This document shows, piece by piece, positions 11,346-26,300 of a stretch of DNA of 64,000 bases. Every line of letters starts with the position of its first letter. Within the stretch, counting starts at the first letter, position 1. Under the pieces are notes generated by a model. That model did no database searches. It was not told the DNA's origin and was given only the letters and a program-made list of their open reading frames with translations. Location: contig NC_079885.1 in assembly GCF_029227915.1 (NCBI RefSeq), positions 8,866,001 through 8,930,000 of the forward strand, in the 5' to 3' direction. Source of the DNA: Hydractinia symbiolongicarpus (Eukaryota > Cnidaria > Hydrozoa > Anthoathecata > Hydractiniidae). The position numbers were made by a program, and so were the translations under genes.

Positions 11346-14300
11346 TCAGCTTTTCTCGTCTTTAGTGCTCCCTACAGTCTCAATTATCTCTTCAATGATT
11401 TCTTCTACGTAAAACTGATTGTCTTCATTACCTTCACCAGGCTCTTCCTCCACGTAATATTCTTCAACTATTATTTCATTATTATTTGGCTGCTCCTCTA
11501 TGTATACCTCTTCTACAAAGCCCATGTCGTCATCGTACTCAGTCTCGTCGTCATCATCACTAATGGCGTATTCATGTACGCCCCTTTGTATCATAGACAC
11601 GCCCGCTTGATGTAAATGTTCAGTCACAAAAGTTGAATTCTGGGATACTCTTTCTTGGACTTTTCCACCGGAAAAATATCTAACATCTCGGTCGTCATCC
11701 AACTGGAGGGCTTCCAGCGTACGAGCGACAAGCTTGCGTGGTTCGTCTTCCTCGGAAAGATTTTGGTAGTGGTCTGGAAAAAAAGGTGGAAAAAATAAAC
11801 TTTGACCTTCTGTGTCCTATTTCATTTAAGACCTTCTCGAATTCACATTATTTTGTCAACTGAGCCGTGGCATTTAGTTCCGTAAAATATTCGCATTTTA
11901 TATAACTAGCGGTACCAAAAGCAGGACCAAAACAAAAAAAGGAATAAACGATTCCGCTTTTGATCAGTGAAAAAATCATGTTGCAAATCGTCAAGCTGAA
12001 AATCATTCTTACAAATCACTTCTAGAAAACGGACTTTAGGCGAGTAACTATCAAAATCAAAAATGCTCACAATAGGTATCAAACCAAGAAAATTACTGAA
12101 TTTAGCGATTCAGAGTAATAAAAAGAAAAAAAAACGTGAGTGATTCTAAGAAGCGAGCAAGTTACAAAAACAACAACGACAGTCACCTACCAGTTTTTAT
12201 AAAAGCTAACAAGGCTTTAGCAGCTATCATCCGAACGTTGGGAACAACATCAGAACATAAAGTCAACAAACTAGCTAAAAAATCGTTCGTAAACGACGCT
12301 GCATCATACCAATTGCCTTCCAGAAAGCGAAGATAAATCTGAGCACATCTAAAGAGAAAATCATAACGTTACTTTTTTTCCACTTTCAAAATAGAACATC
12401 TTAAACAAGGACACACAAAAATCAAATAAAAAAACACTGGCATTTAATTCACTGTAGATTTCCGAGGCTATATAGGTCGGTCAAAATCTCTTCACTAACT
12501 TTAAGTTAATTTTCCGTAACTAAAAACATGCCCCCTCTGGCTTACTCAGAAAAAAAAAATGACATTTGGCAGATGGCATCCCTTTGTCAAGATATAGGGT
12601 TGAAAATATAAGTAATCACTTCAAAAAAGTCAACACTTGATTAGAAAATGACCATGGTAAAAAAAATTACTGAAGAAACAACAACTTAGACGTTCAGGTC
12701 AAGCTACTTTGTAATATTTACCCATTGCCTAGCAGCGAGACTGATTTGATCAGCGGTCGCTAGAACTGGGAGTGGCAGACGAACACAAACACTGCGTGCG
12801 GCATACAATAACCAAAACTACTACAATAACTTACGCTTTTCTTTTCACCCAGTGCTGGTGATGCGTCGCAAGAAACATTATATTAGTAGCGAATTTATGT
12901 ATCGATGTTTTGTTACTTTCCTCACAAAGTTTCTGCACCAACAAACAAAGCTAAAAATGTAAATAAAAAACCCTGCACAGTCACAAAACAGATCGCTGTG
13001 AAATGTAACTGTTGTTCGCACAACACTGTACAACTAGGTACTACATCGCACAACCACACGTACAGATCGTGGTTAGGAAAATCGGTTATAAGGACGGGCG
13101 CATAAATAGTCGGCGTGAATAGGGCTGACAGTTTGGACTTAACCTAAAATTAATTTTGTGGCACGTGTTTTTCATAGTGGACACCATATTTTATGCATTT
13201 TACCATGGATATATGAAAAGAGGTATTAGTATATCTATGGTTTTACAAAGACAGTATCAGTAAAAATATTAACTTTCTGTTACAAAATGTTCGTATGTGA
13301 CCAAATATGACGAAATAGGGAAAACACATAGGGGGAATAAAAGTAGAACAAGTTAATGACTGCATGGGACATATTCTTTTTACTTTGTACTTTGAGTGGC
13401 GTAGAGTACGGCTCTAAATAGGGCGGGGCAAATAAAAAGCCAGTAACGCATTCCTTTTAGTTTAACGTCACTTTAAAGCTTTACACTTACTAGTTTTCGC
13501 GAGAAAAAAGAAGTTTTTACAGACGTTCCCACCCGCTCTCCCAATTGTTGATGAATTCTAGCAGTTTCATGATCGACGCCCTCATAACGCCCATGTCTAT
13601 ATAACGACAACGCCCCCATAACTTCAACCCCCTTAACAGGTTTGGTATGTGTTGCAAGTAAAACAAAAACGTGTCTTACCAAGTGAAACGAATACTCCCG
13701 AACTTCAGCAACTTTGTCGCATACAAGATCTAAGGAAACAGGACAAATGAACTCCGCCACTTCTCCTACGTCGTATAAGTGAACTAAACTCATCAGTTGA
13801 CTAAAAAACAAAAAGGATGAGAGCCGGTAATATCCACACAGTACATTTCTTCGAAGTGTCATTTTGCTTTCTTGCCTATTTTTCTTCACAGAAAGTATCC
13901 TTTATGTCCCTATCCCGAAGTTATATTTTTCCCCTCCCCACCCCTCCGCTGCGGTTTTCCTTGTCATATCTCCACATCGAACTTTCTCTATGTGAAACAA
14001 ACTTCTGTTCCCTTGCGCGTTTGAGCCAAAAAACGTCAACATTAGGCTTAAAAATAAAGTAAAGCAAAATTTTATAGGAACAGCAATATTGCTTGAAATT
14101 AATTTTGGAATCTGGACCCTGGGTTTTACATAATTCTCGAGTTTAAAAATATACCGCGTAATTTCGCTTTCAACATATTACGCTAAAATTAAAAGGGTTT
14201 TCAGGGTTTCTTAAGAATAATGGCTCCTGCAGATATTTTTATGGAATATAGAAATTGCAGACGGAATGAAATCTGGTTTTACATAAACTTACTGCGCAAG

Positions 14301-17300
14301 GTCCTGACGGAATCTCCAATTCCTCATATTGTCAGTTCGTTGAAATTCGATAAACACGTGTAGATAGTCCTTTTGTAGGTCGACAGGAAGGATGTTAATG
14401 AAATCGTATAAATGCTTCAGTACGCCCACACGAACCTAAAACACAACATAGTGAGATTTAAAGTTTTAGTAAGTGTGACTCAAATTCTCTGAATTCATCA
14501 AATATTCTAGGATGACATTAAAATGAAAAGCAAAAAATATCTCTATAATAAAAGCCGTTGTCCGTCTGTCGGTGTTAACTACGAAATCTTGATGCAGCAA
14601 ATAATAAATGCGATATAGTTTTATCGACTTTGCTGTGACAAGTAAACACCCATGAATTTTCCACGAGCTTACGATTAGTTTAGTTTACAACTGTTAAGTT
14701 ATAAAACAGGTGAAGAAAAAATAACTTAAAGTGGGTTTAAGGATCTCGAAATTGTTCTAAAATTCCCATTTTTTTACCTAAATAACTACATTAGTGAACA
14801 TGTGTCACAGAAATGCCGAGAATGTAGGAGAAAAGAGTTCTGTGAAGATCAAAAAAAAAACCAACTTGAATAATCAAGGTTATAATATAAGCTAACCTCG
14901 TCCAAATCTTTTAAAAACCCGTTAAATATCGGAACTAAATCAGCAACGCATATATCTTGTCCGAGGATCAACGCCAGGTCATGAATAGAGAACGCTAACG
15001 TCCGACGAACTTTCCACTAAAAAAGAAAGAAATATGTCAAGACAAATATGTCAATATGAAACGTATATGTCAAAAGAAACGTGTATGTACAAACGTAAAA
15101 CATATTTCAAAAACAATTACTTTTGTTACTAGTTCTGTCACGGAATGCACATACGAATCCTGCGTTTCGTGTGTTTATACCACATGTTAAAAGGGCACAA
15201 AATAGTACGCTTTTGTTAATATCGTCTTTTTTTAACGACAAACTATGAAGAAGGCAACACAACAACAAATGTACTCACTTGCATATCAGATGAGAGGACG
15301 TCGTACGTTTCTTTAATCAAATGCCAATTATCGCGACCCAGGGCTAACACGACCCCGGGTAATGTGAACGCACAGTGTCTTGGTAACTCCCCGTCTATAG
15401 TTTGAGTTTTATTAGGTTCTGTCATTGAGATGTAATGTTCCAACAGTGCAGGCGGGACAATTTTCTGTATGATAAAGAATAAACACGAAATTTTAAACAT
15501 TGAAATTTATCGATACACTTTCCTGTCAACAGATAAGAACTGTAGTTGGCTTTAAAAAGGTAAGAACTGGCTACCTGACTGCGTAAAGACTCTTCATCCA
15601 CCAGCGAACTAGTGTAATTCGAGCTAGTGTGTAAGTGATCCTCGTCGTCCGAGTGACAGTCATCAGAAGCAGGATTTACATTAAACAAGTCAAAATCTTG
15701 ATCGTCATGATACCGCCCTGACGAATGTGGCGACACAGATCTGTCGTCTTCTTTATCTTTTACAGAATCGTCGCTGTTATCACTGTCGTCATCATCGTCG
15801 TTTCCATGGTAACTTTCTACGACTACTTTAACTACTGACGATCCTTCATCCTCTTGTGTTATACTAGTATCGTCCAACGGCGCGTTTTCTTCATTTAAAT
15901 TGTCCGCTTCTTTTGTTGACGACGAACTATCGGATTCTTGTTTAGTTAAACCTGAGTCTATTTCTACATTACTTTTTAAATCTAAGTCACTATTTTTTAA
16001 ATTACTCTCCATCGTATTGGTTTCAAGTGAATTACTTTCGTCGAGGTTTGGCAGAGGAGTTCTCCAATATTCGAAAGAATTAAAATTATTTGACGGATCG
16101 CTTTTGCCTTCTTCTTTGTTTCGTAAAGAATTTGTCAGTCTTTCTTCGATCGAAGATGAAGCAGTAGTGTCTGATGTTTCACCCCTACAGACAAAGAAGA
16201 AAAAGTTGAAGGAACGTTCATTTTTCTGTTACCATTTTGCCTTCTCATTTACCTGACGTAACTTTACGCCACACGCGGCGGACATTACAACAGGCGAACA
16301 AACAGTTAATCCTACCTTGTACGAGGATCAACTTGTGTTTCATCTCGCTCCAAAATTAACGTGGTATCCAATACACACTTCACTAAATTTCCCTCCTCGT
16401 TGACTTCAAAACCAGTTCGCCTGGGATCAGCAAATGTAGCTATGAATTGACCCAGTGCTTGATACGCCGCCATTTGTACCTTGACAGAGAACGGAGAATG
16501 AAAAACATTAGGATCTAGTCAAACCAACATAAAAATTGCTGACTAGGAATTTAAATATAAAGTTTTTAGCTTTAGATGATCTCATGACTGACGGCGTAAT
16601 TTTGAGCGTCTTGTTAGAGGCGCCTGTTACTGCAGGAAGAAATTCTCTCGGAAACAAATTCTTTTCTTCGTTTTGAAACAGAAGGTTCACAAAGAAACTA
16701 AAATTTGGGGGAAAAGGTCCGGCTGAAGTGAACTTTGACAAGTAAAAAACGCGCGACTCTAACAGAGAAGCAGCCTATGTAATCACTTGTTGCGCCGAAC
16801 TCCGAAACTAGCTGTCTCGTTTCATTATATCTTGACCATAATTGCAGGTTTTTATAAATTTTTTGGAAGAATTAATTTTCGCGAATGAGAAGAGAGAAAA
16901 ATGACCGACGGTACAAATACTGTTAGCAAGCGAAAGACAACAGTGGTAAAATGCACAGACATTTGTAAATAATTTAAAATTCCAAATTGTAACATTGTGA
17001 TTGTGATTGATAAGGATAATTAAAGAAAATAATCTCCTTATATTTGTGCTCATTTCTTTCCGTTCCTATCTTTGATTAAGTTGATAAGTATGTTTCACAA
17101 AAGTATTTATTGATGTAAGGTGTCTAAATAAGATACAAATTGAAAACACAACTAGCTATCTGATTGGAGGTTACTTACCCATCTCGATTTATCACAAAGC
17201 AAACCAACAAAGAGCGGAGATAACTTCTCATATTTTACTTCTCTCGAACATGTCCCTGAAACAGCCATAAACGTTTCCGCGCATGCCTATAAGTAAATTG

Positions 17301-20300
17301 CATGGGTGACAACATGGAGGTGTGGTGTAAAAGAATAGGAAAAAACAAAAGCAGATTTGATGCACAACGAAAATTGACCATTTTTTACCTTTCTAACTCC
17401 CCAAACACCATCTTCACATAGACGTCCAAACAAAGGAAGCTATAAAAAGTATTTAGAGAAATCAAAGTTGGTAGTCTCGCGAAAGAGCTGATTAGTGAAA
17501 ATAGCTAGAACACTCACGAATGTATGCGCATCCTTTTATAAAATATTTTTTATCTGCACCCTGTGAGTTTTTACTTTTTGGAAAGATTCCTAGATAATTC
17601 TATGGAAGAACTTGTTTCTTTTTTGTTTAAACATCTCTAAAAACTTTTACATATAAAAAAGGGTAGTGAATGTCACAGTGACCTCTGCAAACAAAGATGA
17701 TTTTAATTTCAGACGTAGACCTATGGTGAAAAAATCCAATTGACCAGTCTCAGCATAATTTTGAAATGCTTATTGACGTTTTGCAGAATTGGACCCTATG
17801 GTTCGACTTTTAATCAAAATGACCATAATATCATCAAATTTTCCACAAAACGTGCGCTGTGCTGCCGATTTGGTGAAAATTAAGTACAATAATCTAAGTC
17901 ATAAATTGAAGTTAGAGCAAACAAGTGCTATTTCATAATTCAGCCTTACTGGCTCAATTGCTAAAACAATGGCAATGCGAATCGCAAAATTTTTTAACAC
18001 ATCAGCATTCATAACAACAATTGCTGAGTGCTTACGTCAATTAGAAAGGCTGAAATTGAATTGAATTTTTCTTGGTAGTTGCTGCATACACCAGTTTTTA
18101 AAAATCATCACACTACTAAGCATTCGCTTTGACCACAAAAATGTTATTAAACATGTTCTTACTAAATTGTTCTCTGTGGTTTCTTGTTTTAAAACGGAAG
18201 ACATGTCCCCAAAATTGGACGCACAAACCTAGAAAAAAGCGTTTCTCAATTTAGCAAATATACGTTAGTATATACGGGCGCATTATATAATTAGCAAAAT
18301 ACACTTACTTTTCGCACATGGAACAAAGGATCGGCACATAGATCACCGAAACGTTTCAAAAATAATTCTTCGGTCACATCCCCTCCTATCAGCGGTGTTA
18401 TTTTGGTCATCAGCTAAAAATAATGGTTAATAATACTTTAGGTAATTGATTTTGGCAGTTCTACATGTGCAATGTTGTCAACCTATCATTAGTATTATAA
18501 ATTTTAACACCTTGAACACTTTTACTCGTTGTAGAGCCCCTAAATAAATTTCTACTGTGATCAACATCCTGATAATCCTTTTCACAAACCCTTATTTACA
18601 GCGACCAGCAGTTTTGCAAAGGTAATAATTGTTGTTCCCCATTTCCCAAGCGATTTTTAGAAAGGAAAATCAAATCTTTATGATACAAAACATCATATGA
18701 ACCAAATATATAACGATAAGGGATCTGATATGAGTAGCAAATAAATTCTCAAAGGAAGACAGAAAATAATTTTAAAAAGACAATTTTAATATATTACACT
18801 ATTAGTATTAGATGTGTATGCAAATCAGTACAATAGAATTATTGTCAACAAAAGGTTATTTGAAATCTTTTTAAAATAAAGAACATACTGCAACAGCTTC
18901 TGTTCTCAAATCATCACCACTGTCAGGCTCAGTCAATTGCAACAAAACAGGACAAATCTGACTTTCAACATCATCTCGATGTATTAAATCTTGATCCATA
19001 AGCTGAAGAAGAGCATTCTGACTCAACTTTCGAACCTACAAAACATAAGAAGAAAACATCTCTATAATAATAGCCGTTGTCTGTCAGTTTGTAAGTCAAA
19101 ATGAAAACGCAAGTAGCGAGACACTGCATACATAAAGGACAGCGGACTTAGTGCTTTTATCCACAGGCCACTGACTAGTCCTATATAGCACTACAGTAAC
19201 TCAGTCCATGTGTCTGTAACAGGCAAAGTAGAGTTAATCTTAGTAAATGAGGTATATTATTTTGGAGTCAACAAAATAAAACAGATTGACTTCAATAGCC
19301 CTTAAGCCTATTGTAAAAAGCATATGATCTTATACATTTTCTTGATCAGTGTTTTAAGCTTTACAAAATAAAAGGAATTGCTTACAAATTTTTACAAAAT
19401 ATTTGTTTATGCAGACAGATCTAGACATCAGTATTTTTATATATTTTCCATTCTTATTCTTAAGTGGGTTTTTTATGTGACTTAAGACCTATGATGATTG
19501 TCACCACTAATAACATGGTAACAATAGTGGGTAATAGAAGAGGAAATTAAATTTCTGAGTAAAGTTTATTGTATGTTGGCGGGTTATTTCTGACGTCATT
19601 AAAATTTATTTCTTTAAATGTTTGCCTCTTTAATCACAGGGGATTTCTTCACGGACCAATTAACTACTAATATAAAAACAATATCCCGCAGACAGCAATC
19701 AATCTGTGGTCTTCAAATTTGAAGAAACATGTCCCTGTACCTGATTATTAGGATCCGTCAAGTACTTTACCATCACTGGTAGAATAAATGAAGATATGGC
19801 ATCAGGAACAAGCCTCATATCCATGATCATCATACAACATGGTGGTAACTGCTCCATTAGCTCACAGCGTACTGACGGCTCTATAGTGCAATAAAAAACA
19901 GTTAGAGCAAGTACCAACAAAGAATAGCTAGCATGCAGTTTGTCTAGCAAGAAGTGTGCTAACTGCTGGTTAGAGATGAGTGAGGCAGCATAATTAGTCT
20001 CTTCCAACCTACTTGTTTGCTAGGTTTCAAAGAAAGAATCAACTAAATAAGCACACTCAGAAGTAAACAACCCTATTCAAAGCACTTCTAATTCTGTTAC
20101 TTGTCTACTTTACACAAAATTGAGAACAAGGATTGAAAATGAGGTTGTATAGTAACTCAATAAGTGGGCGCCATTTAATTTAAAGATGAAATTTGCTTAC
20201 CAATATCATCGGAGAGTTTATTAATGATATCTAATAATGACAAGCATTCTTGCTCATTTGATATTGATTGTACTGTTTCAACAATACTTCGAGCTACCAT

Positions 20301-23300
20301 TTGCCTTAAAAAATGAAATAGATAAATATTAATACTAGTAGAGCTAAAGTATAGACTTTCTTTATAAATTCTCTAAAATTGCAACATATTATCTACTACA
20401 ATCTGATTATTAAACCGTAAGAGATATACAATACCTGTGGTTGATCTCTAATAAGTGTCTTGACAAATCTTTTACAAATAATGAATGACTTGTCAAACCA
20501 ACTGCCATGTTGGTGTATAAGAAACATGCTTGTGATGAAATTTGTTTCATAAACTATTGATACCTTCACAACCAACACATTTTACATCATAAAATACAAA
20601 CCAAACTCAAAAACCTTTCTCCCTTTTATTAATAAAACAAAATTTTAGCAGCATTATTTCTACTGCAACAATATCCTTGTTTATTTGTTGTTGTTAGTCA
20701 CACCTTTTGTATTGCAAATTTGATGTTGACTTCCGGATTTAGGTGAATAAAGATCAGACTTGATTTGTGATGTATCAGTTTCACAAATTGTACTTCTGTT
20801 GTAAAGTTATTACAAATCAGGCTTTATAAGTTGTTTTTTCTGTCCAAAATTATGAAAATTCGAAATTTGGAGTGTCAAATTTTGTGATAACTTTTCCCAT
20901 ATTATTGTCAACAATTCAATATGCAGTATTTTTAATTTTAAACAATAAGGAGTCATATAATCCCTGCAAAAGATTTTAAAAGAGCTATACTAACAATCAC
21001 AAAATATCGTTATTATAAGCATGTTAAAGGTAGAACCCCACCAAGGGGTGACTCCCAATCTAAATAGGGATAATACCAGTGCACGCCCAACTATTACAAA
21101 ACTAAAAGTATACAAGAATATAAAAAAAGCCTACAGACTTTTTGATTTAAAAGTAAAAGGTGTTATTACTTATTTCTAACAGAAAATGTATGAAATTTAC
21201 ATTGTATTGAAAAGCACACTAAATACATTAAATGTACACAACCTAACATTTGCTTAAAATACTGCAAATAAAAACATTAATCGAAAACTCTTTTAATAAT
21301 TCTAACGTCTAACAGCTTCTTTTTTCTAATTAAAATAGTGTAAAAATGTGTTCAGTAGCAACATGAGAATATTAGGGTCACACATCCACTTCTATCAAAC
21401 CATGTTCCAATACAACATAAGCCTTTAATAAGCATTTATAAGCAGTAAAAAAGTTGTAGATAAATCTTCTTAAATCTCAAATTTTAGACACAAAATGAAG
21501 ACATCACATGAATTGATTACCAAAGGAAGAGAGATAAAAAAACAAGATAAGAAAACACACACAGCTTCATGAATAATTCATGATAGTCAATTTACTAGCT
21601 TTATCAAGAAAACATGAATACACACAAAAAAAAGTATGCACAACTCAAAGATAATTTGGAATCAATAGCTCTTTAAATATTCCGTATTTGTTTAAAAACT
21701 GATCAATATCAACAAAAAAATGGTCCATCAAAATTTGAATACAAGAATAACACCCCACACATCCTTTTCAGTTTTCTTTCTTATAAGGGTACACACATAC
21801 TGGCAAATTTACTTCCAATTAAAAAGCAGTGGTAATATTAAACAATTTTTATGCGAGTCAATAGCATGCACACCTGCACAAATAGAAAATCAAAGAAAAG
21901 TCTAGATTGCATGTCTGAAGAGTTACTTAAAAAACATTTAAAAGTATTAACTTCAAAATTATAATTCTTTTACTTGTCCCAAATGCCATTCCCTTATAAA
22001 AAAACAGACCAAGTAAAAATTCCTGTATTTTTCATTTTTATACATTTTAATATATTAAATTATAAAGAATATAAAGAATATAGATATAAAAATATTGTGA
22101 TACAAAAATCATCCTCGTTTTCCCTTACAGTATCCTTAACAGAATATGTTGCTCATGTATATTACCACAAACAAAAGCATGCTTGTCATGGAAAACACAT
22201 TGTTCCATAGCAATCTCCATGGTTTAAAACTTAGGTAATTAATTTCCCAGCCAACTTGGGATTTTTTACACTACTACATCAAAGACTACAATGTTATACA
22301 ATCCCAATAATCAGATGATACAAAAATTTCAAAAAAATAACTTTGCTTTCTTAGTAACATATTACACTGAAGGAATAAATACCAAATATCTGAAAAAAAT
22401 ACGGGCAATTACCCCACTTAAACCTATGAAATAAAAACAAGAAATTAAACAAGGTGTTTTTCTACTGGCACCCAGCTCCAAAGAGTTGCAACTTTTGAAC
22501 AGCACAATGCATCTACATGAACAAACAACACACAGTCCACTGGTAAATTAAAACACATATTTAATAAACCACTTAGCAAACAAAACAATACGCTGCTAAC
22601 ATATTCCTGTGTGTTTTTTTCATTTACAAGTAAAAATGAAAGTTATTCTAAGTGCTGTATGGATGCTTGTTAAAGTAGTAGTGAAATATTCCAATAATTT
22701 CATAACACTTTGCCAACATAATCATCTACGTATGTAGTGCATGTGAGACATAACATGTGACCTTGTTAAGTACACCAAAAAGTAGCAACAACAAATTATC
22801 ATGATATCATGCCACCTTTTTTTACATCTCAACAACCTTCTAAGCATGCAAAAATTTGTCAACACCTAATTTTGAGTGACACGCAAAACTTTGGCACAAA
22901 ATTAATATTTCTGTTTACACACATAATCTGTCTTGTTTTAAGTCGTTGTAATTTTAAAACAAATAATTGCCAAAGAATTTGCTCAAAACATAAAACTTTC
23001 AAATTTCTTATCCAAGCAAATAAACATAATATTTTAACAATCACAAACAGCATATTAAAAATATGAGTTTCACAACCTATTATCTTCCAAAAGTCAAAAC
23101 TGAAGACACTTGCTTACCTGGTAAATATATTTTCACTAGTACAGTATTTATGTAACTTCTCCAATGGTGTAAGTAAGTCATCTGGATTGGTCTGGTCTAA
23201 CATTGATGATTCGTAATACTTGCTGTAGTCTAGAAAATTTTAGAATAAATCATATTTTATTAAGAAAGCTTTGTAAGGCACATGAGTAAGACATCTCTAT

Positions 23301-26300
23301 TTGTAAGATGTCTTAAGTTAATATTCAAAACACAGAACTAAAATGATTTAAATAAATCCCTATTTTGAAAAACAAATGAAACAAACTATCCACGCAGCCT
23401 AAAATATTCTTGGCAACTGTTTATTATACATCTAGATCTTTTGAATTAAAAACACTGGAATATGAATAACACTCAGAAGTTAAATTTTAAATTGTACAAC
23501 ATTGTGATTTATTTTGCAGAGATTATTTTTTATAAGTTTGTATAACTAGTCAACAATTTACATAATTAGCTCTTATTTCATTTCTTAGATCAGAAAAAGC
23601 CCATGACACTTTTTTTGGTGTCAGTTTGAAAGCAGAAATAGGAACGAACCGTTATACAGCAAAATCAAAATTGGATTATCCTTGGTAAATTGATAAAATC
23701 AACTGCTATGTTAAATTATTAAGGATTTTAAAATTATAATATATATTGTGGAGTTTAATGATTCATTTTTTCTTATTTTCTAAGGCATGTGAAACAGCCA
23801 AATATGTATAAAAACACAATGAAAAGACAACTAAATTGTCTTTGATGCTAAATTCAGGAAAATTTAAAGAAAGATAATAGCAACCCTGGTGAGGATGTGT
23901 GCATTATGACATGCTAATACACACAAATAATTTAGCTAATTTTGCTACAATTTAATTACAGCTGAAAATTACAGCTGTTGTAAAATGACACAAAAATGTT
24001 CATGTTTTTAACAGGTTAATTTGTATGAGCATTTCTATTCACACATGCATCACAATACATTTTGATATTGTGTTCTATGTTTCTATCTTATAGTATCCAG
24101 TGAAAAATTGGCTGTAGGTGAAGCCTTCGACATACATGATCCAAGTAAGAATTAATTTGAACTGTCCCCTGTATTTATGAACATACTTTAAATTTTAAGT
24201 ATTGTTAATTTACATAGCTTGACGGTCTTCCTCCTCTTTCAAATAAGTAACACAGGCATCTGCATGAATATTGGAACTAACTTTCACAGGTCAAGAAAAA
24301 TTACATTTTAAGGGCATTAATTCTTGCAAATTTTGTTGGTGCTAATTTTTGTGAACAGTAAAGATGTTCTCAAAAGATGTTATCAAATATTTTAGCTGAT
24401 GTTGAAAGTACTTTATTTAGGGAGGAAAAAGTGATTTCATAGCAAGCAAGTGCAATTTTCAGTTTTTGCTTTAGGGGTCAGCAATAAAAAAAATTGTTAC
24501 CCTTTACAGAGACTTTTACTGAAAAGCGAGGGGGGTATAAGCAAAATATTTTTCTGTAACAAAAAACTAATTTGTATGATAAATCAATGTTTAGCTTACC
24601 TCCTGTGATAAAGAGGATTTTAGCACACATGTACCAAAGAGAACAACAAATTTTAGGTGTGCTACATTGGTTATTGTCTTAACGATTGTATTATCATTTT
24701 TTTAAAATCTCTTGCAGATTGTTTGGACATTTGAAATGATTTTTAAGCTCAAAAATGATACTAAGTGAAAGCGAATGGTAAATGAATGGGATACAATTTT
24801 TTACATAATTAGTTACGAAAGGTTATTTTCAGACTACATATTCTTATTTCTTCTTTTATAACACACTTGTCGTAATTATTAAAGGGAAACGGTAATAATG
24901 TCAAAGATGGCGCAGAAGACGATCTTTATTATGCTACACTGCACGAGGTTTAACTTTCAATAGCATTAAACTTTAAAATAAAGTATTATTCATTGGATAA
25001 TAAAACAATTTGTTGCACTGTTAGGATTCTTGTTGGCTTAAAAGTCATTTAAGCCTCGTTCTAAGAAAAAAATCTGTCAAAACAATGATTAAGGCTTTAG
25101 CCTGGATAAGTTTTGGGCAAGATTTTCAGATCATACCATTTAGGAAAATAATAAAAACAAGGTAGAATATGCTTGTTGTAACACTCTCCTCCATTATAAA
25201 TTTTAACAAATAATTTTAATGCTGCCTAAAACTTTAAATATTGTCAACAAAACTATAGTCCTTAAAAAGATTCTGCATTTAAATTTAGATTTTCTTATAA
25301 AATTATCCAAAAAACATCAAAAGAACACTAACATTTTTTATCAAAATCAACTTTTCTGATTTCTTATTATTTTAAGTGGGAGATGAATAACTTGCTGTCT
25401 AAATTTTGAAACAGCGCAAATATAATTTGCTGCATAACTTTCAAAACATCACAAGTATATTCTGTATAACTTTTAAAGCAGCACAAGAAATATTCTTGCT
25501 CTTTAAAAACAAAATTTTGAGCATGTAAGTATTTTAATCTTTTTACCTTAACAGCTATAGTTATTTTAATAATTCAAAACAAGATACAAATTTATCCAAA
25601 CATTTTTTATAGTAAGACAAATTATTTTTTATTTTTCATTTGCAACAAAAAAATATTAACAGTGCGATGCAAAAATACATATAAAAATATGCTTAACGTA
25701 ACACCTTCCTCCATTGTTATTTGTTATTATTTTTTTTGTTGTTCCGACCATACATTCTAAATAAAATTATTTTTATTTCGCTGACCAACCAATTGAAGCT
25801 ACCATCCACTTCGCCTGTAGAACAACTAATTAAGTTTGAGTCGCCTTATGAGAAAATAATTATAGTATTGTTTTATCGTAAAGCTTTTTTTGAATCACTT
25901 GCAACATAGCTCTCACAAAGATCAATAAAGTATTTACAATAAGCAAAAGATTACAAAGCTTCTGACTTACAGGAAAAGGTTTTTATAGCACGTACATGCT
26001 TACATTCCGACTGTACTGTAGGTCAACAGCCTGTTTTGGGAACAGATGGGATTGTTGATGCCATGGTTCGAGTTAGAAAAGTAAAGTCAGTTTGCAAAAA
26101 TTTCGGCACTTTGTGACGAAGTAAACCACTATCTATATTTGGCCTGGGAACACTGTAGATCAATTACCATTGGCTTGTTCGTTAGTAGCTACTTGTTTTT
26201 CGACAAGAATTTGTAATTTTTGTTACCTGCGAGCTTTACTTTTTACATTTTTGTGCCATGTTGGCCATTTTATTTTTGAAATCAGGATGATGAGTAGGAT

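Noticed and set aside
15900-16256. 118-codon plus-strand open frame
   Set aside because: Antisense of the PPP4R1 acidic linker exon 15575-16184.
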